Shown here one piece after another: positions 36,471-43,447 of a DNA stretch of 64,000 nucleotides (its first letter is position 1; every line of letters begins with the position of its first letter). Source of the DNA: DSXF01 sp964387495. Its GTDB lineage: Bacteria; Chloroflexota; Anaerolineae; Anaerolineales; Villigracilaceae. Position numbers and translations under genes: made by a program. The notes beneath the pieces were generated by a model that saw only the letters and a list, made by a program, of their open reading frames with translations, ran no database searches and had not been told where the DNA came from. The stretch is taken from assembly GCA_964387495.1 (NCBI GenBank), contig CAYLXB010000004.1, forward strand, positions 1 through 64,000, read 5' to 3'.

Positions 36471-37628
36471 ATGACAGATGTTATCCTCGCAGGTATCGGG
36501 CAGACGCCCGTTGGCGAACACTGGAATACCTCCTTGCGCTCCCTGGCCGTCAAAGCCATGCGGGCTGCCATGCAGGATGCAGGCGGCCTGCGCCCGGAGG
36601 CCCTCATCGTCGGCAATATGCTGGCTCCCGTCCTCTCGCGCCAGGCCCACCTCGGCTCCCTGCTGGCCGATTTTTCCGGCCTGGTCGGCATCGAGGCTTC
36701 ATCCATTGAGGCTTCCGGCGCTTCGGGGGCGGCGGCCTTGCACCAGGGTTACCTGACAGTCCTCTCGGGCGCGGCGGATGTCGTCCTGGTGGTCGGCATT
36801 GAGAAAATGACCGATTATGTCGGCCCACAGGTGGATGTGGCCATGGCAACCGCGCTGGACAGCGATTTCGAGGCTGTCCAGGGAGTGACTCCAGCCGCAC
36901 TGGCGGCCCTGCTTGCACGCCGCTACCAGCACGAATTCAAGGTCCCTGCCGATGGCTTTGCCGGATTCGCCCTCAGCGCGCATGAGAACGCTGCCAGCAA
37001 TCCGAATGCCATGTTTCGGAAGGCCATCTCGCTGGAAACCTACCAGGCTGCCGAAATGGTCAGTGAGCCGCTCAACATGTTCGATGTGGCGCCCACTGCA
37101 GATGGTGCGGCGGCCGTCCTTCTTACCCGGCGCGAGTTGCTGCCAAAAGATTACCCACATCCGCTGGTCAAGATTGCCGGTTCCGCCATCGTCTCTGACT
37201 CCCTGGCCCTGCACGACCGCGCCGATTTGCTCGAGTTCGGCGCGGCGCGCCTTTCGGTGGAAAAAGCCCTATACCAGGCCGGCGTCGGACAAAACCAAAT
37301 AAACTTCTTTGAATACCATGACGCCTTCTCGATTTTCGCCGCCCTCTCACTGGAGGCTGGCGGGTTTGCCCCGCGCGGCCAGGGCTGGAGGCTGGCGAGC
37401 GAGGGCGCGATCGCCCGGAGCGGAAAACTGCCCTGTGCCACCCTGGGCGGGCTGAAAGCCCGCGGCAACCCGGGCAGCGCCTCGGGTGTCTACCAGGCCG
37501 TCGAGGCCGCCATGCAGCTGCGCAGCCAGGCCGGCGGTAGCCAGGTGGCTGGCGCAAAGTACGGCCTGATCCAATCCTTGGGTGGGCCGGCCTCCACGGC
37601 CGTCACGCATGTCCTGAAAGCCATCTGA
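36471..37628 (+). CDS. Thiolase-family protein with altered active site
   Basis: A 385-residue thiolase-fold protein in the place of the acetoacetyl-CoA thiolase of the archaeal HMG-CoA synthase complex. Aligned by eye, the nucleophile segment, normally E-x-A-C-A-S-G, reads IEASGASGAAAL, with Gly (codon GGC) for Cys. The C-terminal GHPxGA(T/S)G segment reads GGLKARGNPGSASG, with Asn for the catalytic His. The EYHDAFSI motif is kept. Conventional thiolysis or condensation therefore looks impaired. It may be a structural or CoA-binding partner of the synthase. The ATG at 36471 fits the domain start; the frame is open upstream. Confidence 0.88.
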   Translation: MTDVILAGIGQTPVGEHWNTSLRSLAVKAMRAAMQDAGGLRPEALIVGNMLAPVLSRQAHLGSLLADFSGLVGIEASSIEASGASGAAALHQGYLTVLSGAADVVLVVGIEKMTDYVGPQVDVAMATALDSDFEAVQGVTPAALAALLARRYQHEFKVPADGFAGFALSAHENAASNPNAMFRKAISLETYQAAEMVSEPLNMFDVAPTADGAAAVLLTRRELLPKDYPHPLVKIAGSAIVSDSLALHDRADLLEFGAARLSVEKALYQAGVGQNQINFFEYHDAFSIFAALSLEAGGFAPRGQGWRLASEGAIARSGKLPCATLGGLKARGNPGSASGVYQAVEAAMQLRSQAGGSQVAGAKYGLIQSLGGPASTAVTHVLKAI

Positions 37629-37713
37629 CAGATTTGTCAGGCAGGTTTGATAGTTCCTGAGAGTCCCGCTGGATTAAAGTTGGACTGTAAGCATAAAAAA
37701 GGAGCAACGACTT

Positions 37714-38121
37714 ATGGAAATTCCACGCCACTGGCGCCTTAAACAACAACGTTACGGTTTGGTTGGAGAGACCTGCCCGCACTGTGAGACCAAAATCTTC
37801 CCGCCTCGCGATGTCTGCCCCTCCTGCGGCGGCGAGGCCAAAACACGTTTTGCGTTCAGCGGTAAAGGGGAAGTTTTTTCGTACACCACCATCTACGAGG
37901 CCCCCAGCGGCTATGATGAAACCGCCCCCTACACGGTGGCGCTGGTAAAACTGCAGGAAGGCCCCATCATAACCGCCCAATTGACCGACTTGGGCGACCA
38001 GCCGGTTGAAATCGGCATGCCCGTCGAGATGGTCACCCGCAAACTGCGCTCCGAAAACGAGGACCGCGGTATTTTAATCTACGGTTACAAGTTTCGCCCG
38101 GCCCTGAGCCAGGCTGCGTAA
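37714..38121 (+). CDS. DUF35 OB-fold/zinc-ribbon protein
   Basis: A 135-residue DUF35 protein. An N-terminal rubredoxin-like zinc ribbon (CPHCETKIFPPRDVCPSC, about residues 22-42) is followed by an OB-fold ending in IYGYKFRPALSQ. In archaea this protein bridges thiolase and HMG-CoA synthase and shapes the shared CoA site. It sits last in the mevalonate operon and is followed by a terminator. The final 42 nt of the gene plus the terminator are repeated nearly identically 3.9 kb downstream. Confidence 0.92.
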   Translation: MEIPRHWRLKQQRYGLVGETCPHCETKIFPPRDVCPSCGGEAKTRFAFSGKGEVFSYTTIYEAPSGYDETAPYTVALVKLQEGPIITAQLTDLGDQPVEIGMPVEMVTRKLRSENEDRGILIYGYKFRPALSQAA

Positions 38122-38162
38122 CAAGCCAACCGCCGCCCTGAAAAGAGCGGCGGTTTTGATTC
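38080..38162 (+). repeat. 83-nt direct repeat, left copy (DUF35 3' end plus terminator)
   Basis: Covers the last 14 codons of the DUF35 gene and its terminator. The right copy at 41936-42018 has the same length and differs at four positions by my alignment. The two copies bracket the accessory segment. Confidence 0.92.
38130..38157 (+). terminator. Terminator of the mevalonate operon
   Basis: CCGCCGC (38130-38136) pairs with GCGGCGG (38147-38153), followed by TTTT. It lies nine bases after the DUF35 stop. Confidence 0.85.
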
Positions 38163-38286
38163 CAGTGTGTGCGCTTTTGCAGAAGCTGGATGGGAGTATA
38201 ATTTATTTGTTGCTCCGCACCGCCGGGCGGTTTCTTTCTGGGACAATGATGTCTTGATTGGGCGTAGCAAACCCATTCGCTTTGCT

Positions 38287-38344
38287 CAGTGTAGGCAAGC
38301 GGAATCTACGCCTGCCCGCCAGGAGGTAACGCCAGCCGTTGGGC
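38287..38344 (+). other. attC-like site ahead of the 153-residue gene
   Basis: A 58-nt segment ending in GTTGGGC, a match to the attC core GTTRRRY. It aligns without gaps to 40691-40748 at 41 of 58 positions, with the last eight bases and GGTAAC identical. An ATG follows 34 nt after the core, as in integron cassettes. A GGCGTAG/CTACGCC hairpin overlaps its left part. A full R''-L''-L'-R' structure was not demonstrated. Confidence 0.45.
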
Positions 38345-38378
38345 GGTTGAAATGTTCAACAGTCAGTGAGTAAATAAC

Positions 38379-38840
38379 ATGTTTCCGTTTAGTTTTGGAA
38401 GAACTCTCGAAGTGCCCATCACAGGCAACCAACATATAGAAGGCGTATCAGAAATTATATTGAGTACGCTTGTTAGACGTATCAAAGCCGAAAAACCAAG
38501 CAGTTTTACTTCCAATCGGAATCAGATTACTTTTTCAGGTGGCTTTCTTCGGTTTGTAGGAAACTGGAATCTTTTAATGTCCATCAATTATGGAGTGATT
38601 GATGTTGTCCCAGCCAATAACAAACTCTTGGTTTCATATAAGCTTTGGTTTGAAGAGTTATTTGTTGTGACATCACTACTCACGACAATGTTTGCGCTTT
38701 TGATTTTCTCGTCAGGGTTTAAGATGCAAACCATTGCGGTAGTTGCAGGAATAGGAACATGGCTGTGGCTTTTTGGCGCCAATTTCATAATAACAGTAGT
38801 ACGATTTCATAGCCTTGTTCGTTCAGCTTTAGGAAAATAA
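38379..38840 (+). CDS. Hypothetical membrane protein, cassette-like
   Basis: A 153-residue protein that I do not recognise. A soluble N-terminal half contains NRNQITFSGGFLRF. Two hydrophobic segments follow (about residues 100-118 and 120-142, VVTSLLTTMFALLIFSSGF and IAVVAGIGTWLWLFG), suggesting a small membrane protein. Its codons are visibly more AT-rich than the mevalonate genes before it. It has no clear ribosome site, and its ATG comes 34 nt after an attC-like core; these are features of integron cassette genes. Function unknown. Confidence 0.7.
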   Translation: MFPFSFGRTLEVPITGNQHIEGVSEIILSTLVRRIKAEKPSSFTSNRNQITFSGGFLRFVGNWNLLMSINYGVIDVVPANNKLLVSYKLWFEELFVVTSLLTTMFALLIFSSGFKMQTIAVVAGIGTWLWLFGANFIITVVRFHSLVRSALGK

Positions 38841-38971
38841 GGAGCAAGACATAATCTCTGTAAAATCTTTACGTGTTCCGCCAAAAACCGCCCACCGATT
38901 AATGGAAGTGTCAAGATCTGAGGATGAATTGGGGGCAGAATAGCACCAAAAGGCAAGGCAAGCTAGAAAAT

Positions 38972-39004
38972 GATCACGGAGCAAAACTTTCCGTGGTCGT
39001 TTTT
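38972..39004 (+). terminator. Terminator after the cassette-like gene
   Basis: GATCACGGA (38972-38980) pairs with TCCGTGGTC (38990-38998), one wobble pair, followed by GTTTTT. It lies between the hypothetical gene and the IS110-family transposase. Confidence 0.75.
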
Positions 39005-39085
39005 CAATCCCAGGTTAACCCCCACAATCTCCACCAGCCTCTTTGTGGCGGAGTCTTCTCTTTCTTTTAGAGGAAGCTCGTAATC

Positions 39086-40339
39086 CTATCCAGGCGGCTG
39101 CCGGTCTTGCAGCAGTTGCAAGACTTCAGCCTCGCGTGCCAGACGATGCGGGTGCTTGGGGTCCAAAGCCACTCGCTGTAACTCAGCCCCAATCCCCAAA
39201 CGCATCAGGTAGTGGCGTACGAACTGCGGACGCGTCAGCCCTTTGCGCTGGACATCATTCAACTGCCAGGACCAGGTGTAGTACTTGTAGGCAATGCGTT
39301 CATCGCTGTAGTGGCGGTAGCTCTTGCGTTGCGTCAACACCGACCAGACTACCGTCAACAAGTGCCGGGCAACGGCCACGATCGCCTGGTTGCGGTGCAT
39401 GCGCCGCTCCAGTTCCGAGAACAAACGCTGCCAGTGCGGATCAGCTTTCACCGCCCGCTGGGCCACTTCCGCCATCGCCCAGCGGAACTCCCGCCGCCCT
39501 TCCTTGGTGATCCCCTTGCCGCGCAGTTTCACTCCGCTCTGCTCCACCCCAGGCACCAGCCCGGAATAGCTCGCCAATGCTTTTGGACTCTCGAAGCGAG
39601 TGATATCGCCAATCGCAGTCAGCACCGTCATGCCGGTGACCACCCCAAAGCCGGGAATCTGCATCAAGTACATCATCTGCTCCGCCCACGGCTTCTCATG
39701 GCTCATACGCCGCAATTCGTCCGTGATGCGCTCGATCTGCCCGCTCAAATGTGCCTTCGTCCCCATGTCCAACTCCAGTTGCAGTTTCTCCAAGCCACCC
39801 AGGCTTTCGTCTTGCTGCCAGCCCGTGTTCTTCGGCAGGAAGCGTTTCCCTTTCGGATGGTCCAGATGATGCCGGTGCGCCACACTGTGCATCCGGTTCA
39901 CCACCTGTGTATGCATCCCCACCAACCGCCGCCGCTGTGAGACCAACTGCCGCAGCTCGCGTACGTGCTGGGGCGGTACCCACACTGTTGGGACAAGGTT
40001 GGCGGCCAACAGCCGGGCCAGAATCAGCGTGTCTTTCTTATCCGTCTTCACCCGGGCACACGCAATCTGCCCCACTTTGATCGGATTGGCTACCAACACT
40101 TCCGCCACCAACGGCTCCAGCAGATCGTACACATGCCAGGCGTTCGTCGTCGACTCAATCACCACCCGGTCCGTGGGCAGCAGGTGTTTAGCCAGCCAGC
40201 TCTCCAACTCAAGATGCTCCACCCGGCAGGCTGCCAGAATCTCATCCCCATCTCGGTCCACTCCCGCTACCACCGAGTAGTGCTTGTGGATATCGAGCGC
40301 AATATATCGACAAAGTCTTGATTTTTCTCCTCGTTCCAT
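39086..40339 (-). CDS. IS110-family transposase/recombinase
   Basis: A 417-residue IS110 recombinase. The N-terminal RuvC-like DEDD domain shows YIALDIHKHYSVVAGVD, RVVIESTTNAWHVYDLL and VKTDKKDTLILARLLA. The C-terminal Transposase_20 domain shows IPGFGVVTGMTVLTAIGD and ALASYSGLVPGV, with the conserved serine in SYSG. All four acidic residues and the serine appear present, so the enzyme may be active. The start at 40339 follows AAGGAGAG; the frame runs open another 133 codons upstream through the non-coding end of the element. Confidence 0.92.
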   Translation of the reverse strand: MERGEKSRLCRYIALDIHKHYSVVAGVDRDGDEILAACRVEHLELESWLAKHLLPTDRVVIESTTNAWHVYDLLEPLVAEVLVANPIKVGQIACARVKTDKKDTLILARLLAANLVPTVWVPPQHVRELRQLVSQRRRLVGMHTQVVNRMHSVAHRHHLDHPKGKRFLPKNTGWQQDESLGGLEKLQLELDMGTKAHLSGQIERITDELRRMSHEKPWAEQMMYLMQIPGFGVVTGMTVLTAIGDITRFESPKALASYSGLVPGVEQSGVKLRGKGITKEGRREFRWAMAEVAQRAVKADPHWQRLFSELERRMHRNQAIVAVARHLLTVVWSVLTQRKSYRHYSDERIAYKYYTWSWQLNDVQRKGLTRPQFVRHYLMRLGIGAELQRVALDPKHPHRLAREAEVLQLLQDRQPPG

Positions 40340-40570
40340 GCTACACTCTCCTTGGGTTTGTGGTTGGGGCGTGGATTTTCGGGCAGTGAGTGGTACACAC
40401 CGATTCGGGCTCTTAGCCCAGACGAGTATCCACCGAGCAGCCAAGTAACACCACGGGCTGAGAATCTCGCTCTCTCCCATAGGCGGCATCGGCTGGCCCA
40501 GATGCTCCTGCCCCGGATGGCATCCTCGGTGCTCGGTCAGCCCTAGGATACCATCCGCCACGCCCCACCC
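40340..40570 (-). ncRNA. Candidate bridge RNA of the IS110 element
   Basis: The non-coding stretch just upstream of the transposase contains nested hairpins: outer GGCGG/CCGCC (40482-40486 with 40555-40559), middle GGCTGGCC/GGTCAGCC (40491-40498 with 40535-40542), apical GATGC/GCATC (40501-40505 with 40520-40524). GGGCT/AGCCC lies separately near 40408. IS110 elements express a bridge RNA from this position that pairs with target and donor DNA. Transcription and guide loops are inferred. Confidence 0.4.
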
Positions 40571-40690
40571 ATGACATTCTAGTATCAAAGCGTGCACAGA
40601 TGATGTGGGATTCTGCGGCATTTTCGAGCATTTTTCCCTGGCCTGTCGGCCAGGACAGGCTGGCTTCGAGTTTTTTCTGCGCCTGCGGCA

Positions 40691-40748
40691 CAGTGCAGGC
40701 AAGCATTGTTCACGCCCGTCGACACGCAGGTAACGCACACCGTTGGGC
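40691..40748 (+). other. attC-like site ahead of the acetyltransferase gene
   Basis: A 58-nt segment ending in GTTGGGC, similar over its whole length to 38287-38344 (41 of 58 identical). GCCTGC/GCAGGC (40681-40686 with 40695-40700) makes a hairpin at its left edge. The acetyltransferase ATG lies 18 nt after the core. Confidence 0.45.
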
Positions 40749-40766
40749 CGCTCAAAAGGATAAAAA

Positions 40767-41723
40767 ATGCTTGAAATTTTACCGCTAAAAGAAGAACATA
40801 TCGAAGATGCTGCGGCACTGGCGAGTAGACGCTATATCAGTCTCTGCGAGCAGAATCCATATTTACCGCGCAAATATACACAGGTATCCATTTTACGACC
40901 GCTATTACAAAACATCATGCAAGCGGCTTGTCCAGGAGTTGTAGCAATCAATAATGGACAGTTGATGGGTTTCCTTACAGGTTGGCAAATGCCATCCTTT
41001 AGAGGAAGAAGAAGCACATATAGTCCGGAATGGGCAAATGCAGCAAACCTAGAAGATAGTCAACGTATCTACGAAGAAATGTACACTCATCTTGCAGAAA
41101 TCTGGGTAGCAGACAACTACGTTTCACACTATATAAGCATATTCCCCAATGACGTCTATGCTCTTAGGGCAATGTATTGGCTGAATTTTGGGATGATCTC
41201 AGTCGATGCAGTATGCGGCTTGGATTCGGTGTCTGGAGGCGGTGACATAAACATACGGCGCGCAGAGTTGCAGGATATCGAGCTGGTGATGGAATTGCAT
41301 GAAGACTTGCGGCGATACATGAAGGGGACACCCGTTTTCTTCCTGACAGAAAAGAAGGAAAGAAATCACTACGAGGAATGGCTACAGAACCCAGATAAAG
41401 TGGTTTGGTTGGCTTATTGGAATGATGAGCCGGTAGCCTTTATGAGGTTGGGATCTGCAGATGACGATGTAGCCACAATTATATATGATGAAAAAACCAC
41501 CAGCATCTATGCTGCTTTCACAAAGGAAAAGGCTCGCGAGGAAGGTATCGCGACAGCCTTGCTTGACCATGCCTTAAAGTCGGCACGGGCATCCGGCTAT
41601 GAACGGTGCGCTGTTTCTTTTGAGCCAATGAACCTACTCGGAACGCGTTTCTGGCTCAAGTACTTTAACCCCGTATGTTATTCCGTTCTTCGCCACATTG
41701 ATGAGAGACTGACACATTCATGA
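40767..41723 (+). CDS. GNAT-family N-acetyltransferase, cassette-like
   Basis: A 318-residue protein with a C-terminal GNAT domain (about residues 165-310). The acetyl-CoA loop is recognisable in KEKAREEGIATALLDHALK, followed by the RCAVSFEPMN strand and FWLKYFNPV. The N-terminal half is probably a second, degenerate GNAT fold. Substrate unknown; GNATs are frequent in integron cassettes and some give drug resistance. It is more AT-rich than the surrounding metabolic genes. It starts just after one attC-like core and ends 54 nt before another. Confidence 0.82.
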   Translation: MLEILPLKEEHIEDAAALASRRYISLCEQNPYLPRKYTQVSILRPLLQNIMQAACPGVVAINNGQLMGFLTGWQMPSFRGRRSTYSPEWANAANLEDSQRIYEEMYTHLAEIWVADNYVSHYISIFPNDVYALRAMYWLNFGMISVDAVCGLDSVSGGGDINIRRAELQDIELVMELHEDLRRYMKGTPVFFLTEKKERNHYEEWLQNPDKVVWLAYWNDEPVAFMRLGSADDDVATIIYDEKTTSIYAAFTKEKAREEGIATALLDHALKSARASGYERCAVSFEPMNLLGTRFWLKYFNPVCYSVLRHIDERLTHS

Positions 41724-41777
41724 AAGAGTAAGAAGGGATCGTAAGAAGGATTGCGTGCTATATTCGCTGGGAGGGCG

Positions 41778-41838
41778 GCCCAACACCGGCTCCACCAGAC
41801 GCTCGCTCCGCTCGCGCCGGTGAGCCAAGCCGTTCGCT
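41778..41838 (+). other. attC-like imperfect palindrome after the acetyltransferase gene
   Basis: Starts with GCCCAAC, matching the R'' core RYYYAAC. An inner inverted repeat CACCGG/CCGGTG (41784-41789 with 41817-41822) surrounds a GC-rich centre. It ends GCCAAGCCGTTCGCT, where the expected GTTRRRY is degenerate. This is the best-formed attC-like structure in the island. Confidence 0.5.
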
Positions 41839-41917
41839 CCACAACTCTAAACCAATATGCGTAGTGTGAACAACAAAAAGGCTTACCCGTGTCATAACAC
41901 TACAAAAATCTGTCCAA

Positions 41918-41952
41918 CGCGGTACAAACCGGATTTACGGGTACAAGTTTCG
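41918..41952 (+). repeat. Degenerate DUF35-end repeat, copy B
   Basis: A 35-nt segment starting CGCGGTACAAACCGG. It matches 29 of 35 positions with 50185-50219 and overlaps the right 83-nt repeat. In the DUF35 frame it reads RGTNRIYGYKF, versus RGILIYGYKF in the intact gene. Confidence 0.6.
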
Positions 41953-42018
41953 CCCGGCCCTGAGCCAGGCTGCATAACAAGCCAACCGCCGCTCTGAAAA
42001 GGGCGGCGGTTTTGATTC
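41936..42018 (+). repeat. 83-nt direct repeat, right copy (DUF35 3' end plus terminator)
   Basis: Same length as the left copy at 38080-38162, with four differences. It encodes the same C-terminal YGYKFRPALSQAA and stop without any DUF35 gene in front, so it is a remnant or junction product. Confidence 0.92.
41986..42013 (+). terminator. Duplicated terminator hairpin
   Basis: CCGCCGC (41986-41992) pairs with GCGGCGG (42003-42009), followed by TTTT. It is the copy of the mevalonate operon terminator. Confidence 0.8.
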
Positions 42019-42035
42019 GAGGAGACCGGTGACTG

Positions 42036-42689
42036 TTATTTCCAGCGAATCAAGATTTTCTCAATCCCATCATTGACTTGCGCGCGGGCCGACTGGCGAT
42101 CTACACCTTGTATCAACAGCTTGTCATAGTTGGTTTCAGCATGGCGGATGTGGGCAATGACCGCCAGCAAAACAGTTTTTTCATCCAGGGCCTTAGCGCT
42201 GGCGTTGCGCCCAACCTGCCCGCTATATTTCTGGCAGGCGTGTTGGGCAATGTCCTGTTCGCGTCCGGCTGGACAGTTGGGGAACAACTCACGCACACGT
42301 GCAGCGAAACGGGAGACATATTCCTGGTCGAGGTCGGCCCGGCGCTCGGCCTCACGCTCCCGGCGGCAAGCGCGTGCATCGGCGTCTGCCATGCATTCCT
42401 GTTCAGCTTGTTGGAGCGCGGCTTCTTCCACCAACAACCCCTGGTGCTCGTAACGTTTGCGGGCGCGGCTCCATTTCAGGACGACTGCCGCCAGGGTGGA
42501 ATATTTGCCCGAGCGGCGAGTAAGCGCCGCATCGCCGGATGGCAGAAAGACCAGGTGGTCCAGGTCAGCGCAGGACAGACACAACGCTCTCTTCTCTTCG
42601 ACCAGGGTGATCCAGGCGTGACGGCCCAGGTCTGCGCCGCATTCGCTACAGGATGATTCGTTGGTGATGATGAAGACTTTCAAATCCAT
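42036..42689 (-). CDS. DUF2293-domain protein
   Basis: A 217-residue protein. The N-terminus has a zinc-finger-like CSECGADLGRHAW...CLSCADLDHL pattern (about residues 14-45). The C-terminal ~90 residues match DUF2293 (AVIAHIRHAETNYDKLLIQG and ARAQVNDGIEKILIRWK). Function unknown; DUF2293 is often near nucleic-acid proteins. The gene lies 15 nt downstream of the pRiA4b-like pseudogene on the same strand, so they were likely one transcript. No strong ribosome site. Confidence 0.8.
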   Translation of the reverse strand: MDLKVFIITNESSCSECGADLGRHAWITLVEEKRALCLSCADLDHLVFLPSGDAALTRRSGKYSTLAAVVLKWSRARKRYEHQGLLVEEAALQQAEQECMADADARACRREREAERRADLDQEYVSRFAARVRELFPNCPAGREQDIAQHACQKYSGQVGRNASAKALDEKTVLLAVIAHIRHAETNYDKLLIQGVDRQSARAQVNDGIEKILIRWK

Positions 42690-42703
42690 AGCATCTTGAT
42701 TGT

Positions 42704-43258
42704 TTACTTATAAGCAGCCAGGCGTTCATTGACCCATTCCAGGTCGAATTCTTCCGGGTCGAACTCGCCGCCCACCCATTCGAGATATTAATCATGCTCT
42801 TTGTGTTTGGGATCGGCAATGGCTTCCAGGAACTCTTCGTAGCCCCAGACGCCGCCCACATCTTCGGGCGGGCAGGCGCGTTTACCTTTGATACATACCG
42901 GGTAGCTGGTGCCCTTCTCTGCTGGCAGAATTTTCTCGACCAGGAGGGTATGCCCCCAGCCATCGCCAAAGTCGTACTCGTAGTGGAATTTCATCCCTTC
43001 CCGGCCGGCTACCTTGTTCAGCCGGTAGCAGCTTTCATTTTTTGTGCCCAGGTCGCCATACTCGTCATCTTCGGGGTCGCCGTAGATTTGTTCATCAATG
43101 CGAAACATGTGCAGGTGACTGTTCGTCCAGCCCATGGATATTTACAGGATGGCGTGCAGTTCGTAGAGCGTGACATCTTCCGGCACGAGCAGCCTGCGCC
43201 AGATCGGCGGCTTGCTGTCATCGAGGCTCACTTTGAGTTGGCAGACATTTTTGGTCAT
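42704..43258 (-). pseudogene. pRiA4b ORF-3-like (IS1096 TnpR-like) gene with two in-frame stops
   Basis: The frame from the ATG at 43258 (good AGGAGG site) reads through 185 codons to a TAA at 42704 and matches the plasmid pRiA4b ORF-3 family throughout: KPPIWRRLLVPEDVTLYELH, MGWTNSHLHMFRID, YDFGDGWGHTLLVEKI, then EYDx...EWVGGEFDPEEFDLEWVNERL. Two in-frame TAA codons interrupt it: 43142-43144, where the family usually has Gln before ISMGW, and 42788-42790, where it has Glu before YLEWVGGEF. Both could come from one substitution. The middle portion could still be expressed as a 115-residue fragment from 43135. Confidence 0.8.
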
Positions 43259-43407
43259 GGGACCTCCTCCAAATCAAAAATTGCCAGTTGGTTATCCAGG
43301 TTCAGGAAGACAAGCCGGGTCTTTACCTGGACACTTTGACCCGGCTCAACGCAAGCCTTGAGCTGGTCGGTCACGGCCCGGGCATAACGCGCCACCTGCT
43401 GGCCTTG
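43255..43407 (-). pseudogene. Fragment of an unidentified gene
   Basis: About 50 codons open from 43407 to a TGA at 43255 that overlaps the pRiA4b-like start (ATGA). The sequence reads like a protein C-terminus (VTDQLKACVEPGQSVQV, LNLDNQLAIFDLEEVP) but has no start codon or upstream body. Probably the remnant of the gene once in front of the pRiA4b-like gene. Confidence 0.35.
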
Positions 43408-43428
43408 TCAGTTTCTGGAGTCCGGGAT

Positions 43429-43447
43429 ATACTCACCGAGTGAGTAT
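43429..43447. promoter_or_regulatory. Palindrome at the PadR start, candidate operator
   Basis: ATACTCAC-N3-GTGAGTAT, a perfect 8-bp inverted repeat that runs into the padR start codon. Binding here would block transcription or translation of the regulator itself. Confidence 0.6.

Larger units (their letters stand above)
39006..40610 (-). mobile_element. IS110-family insertion sequence (limits approximate)
   Basis: Inferred from an intact IS110-type transposase with a long structured non-coding stretch upstream and a short one downstream, as in the IS110 group. IS110 elements lack clear terminal inverted repeats and usually make no target duplication, so I could not place the ends. The stated limits are only the plausible space between the terminator at 38972-39004 and the next attC-like segment. 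Confidence 0.55.

Noticed and set aside
35366..36706. A 446-codon minus-strand frame opposite HMG-CoA synthase and thiolase.
   Set aside because: Antisense to genes with intact catalytic motifs; its composition is that of a shadow frame.
38160..38286. A short open frame just after the DUF35 terminator.
   Set aside because: No homology, no ribosome site, and it runs through the attC-like segment.
42704..43258. Recoding of TAA as a sense codon.
   Set aside because: Several clearly real genes in the window terminate at TAA, so local mutation is the simpler explanation.
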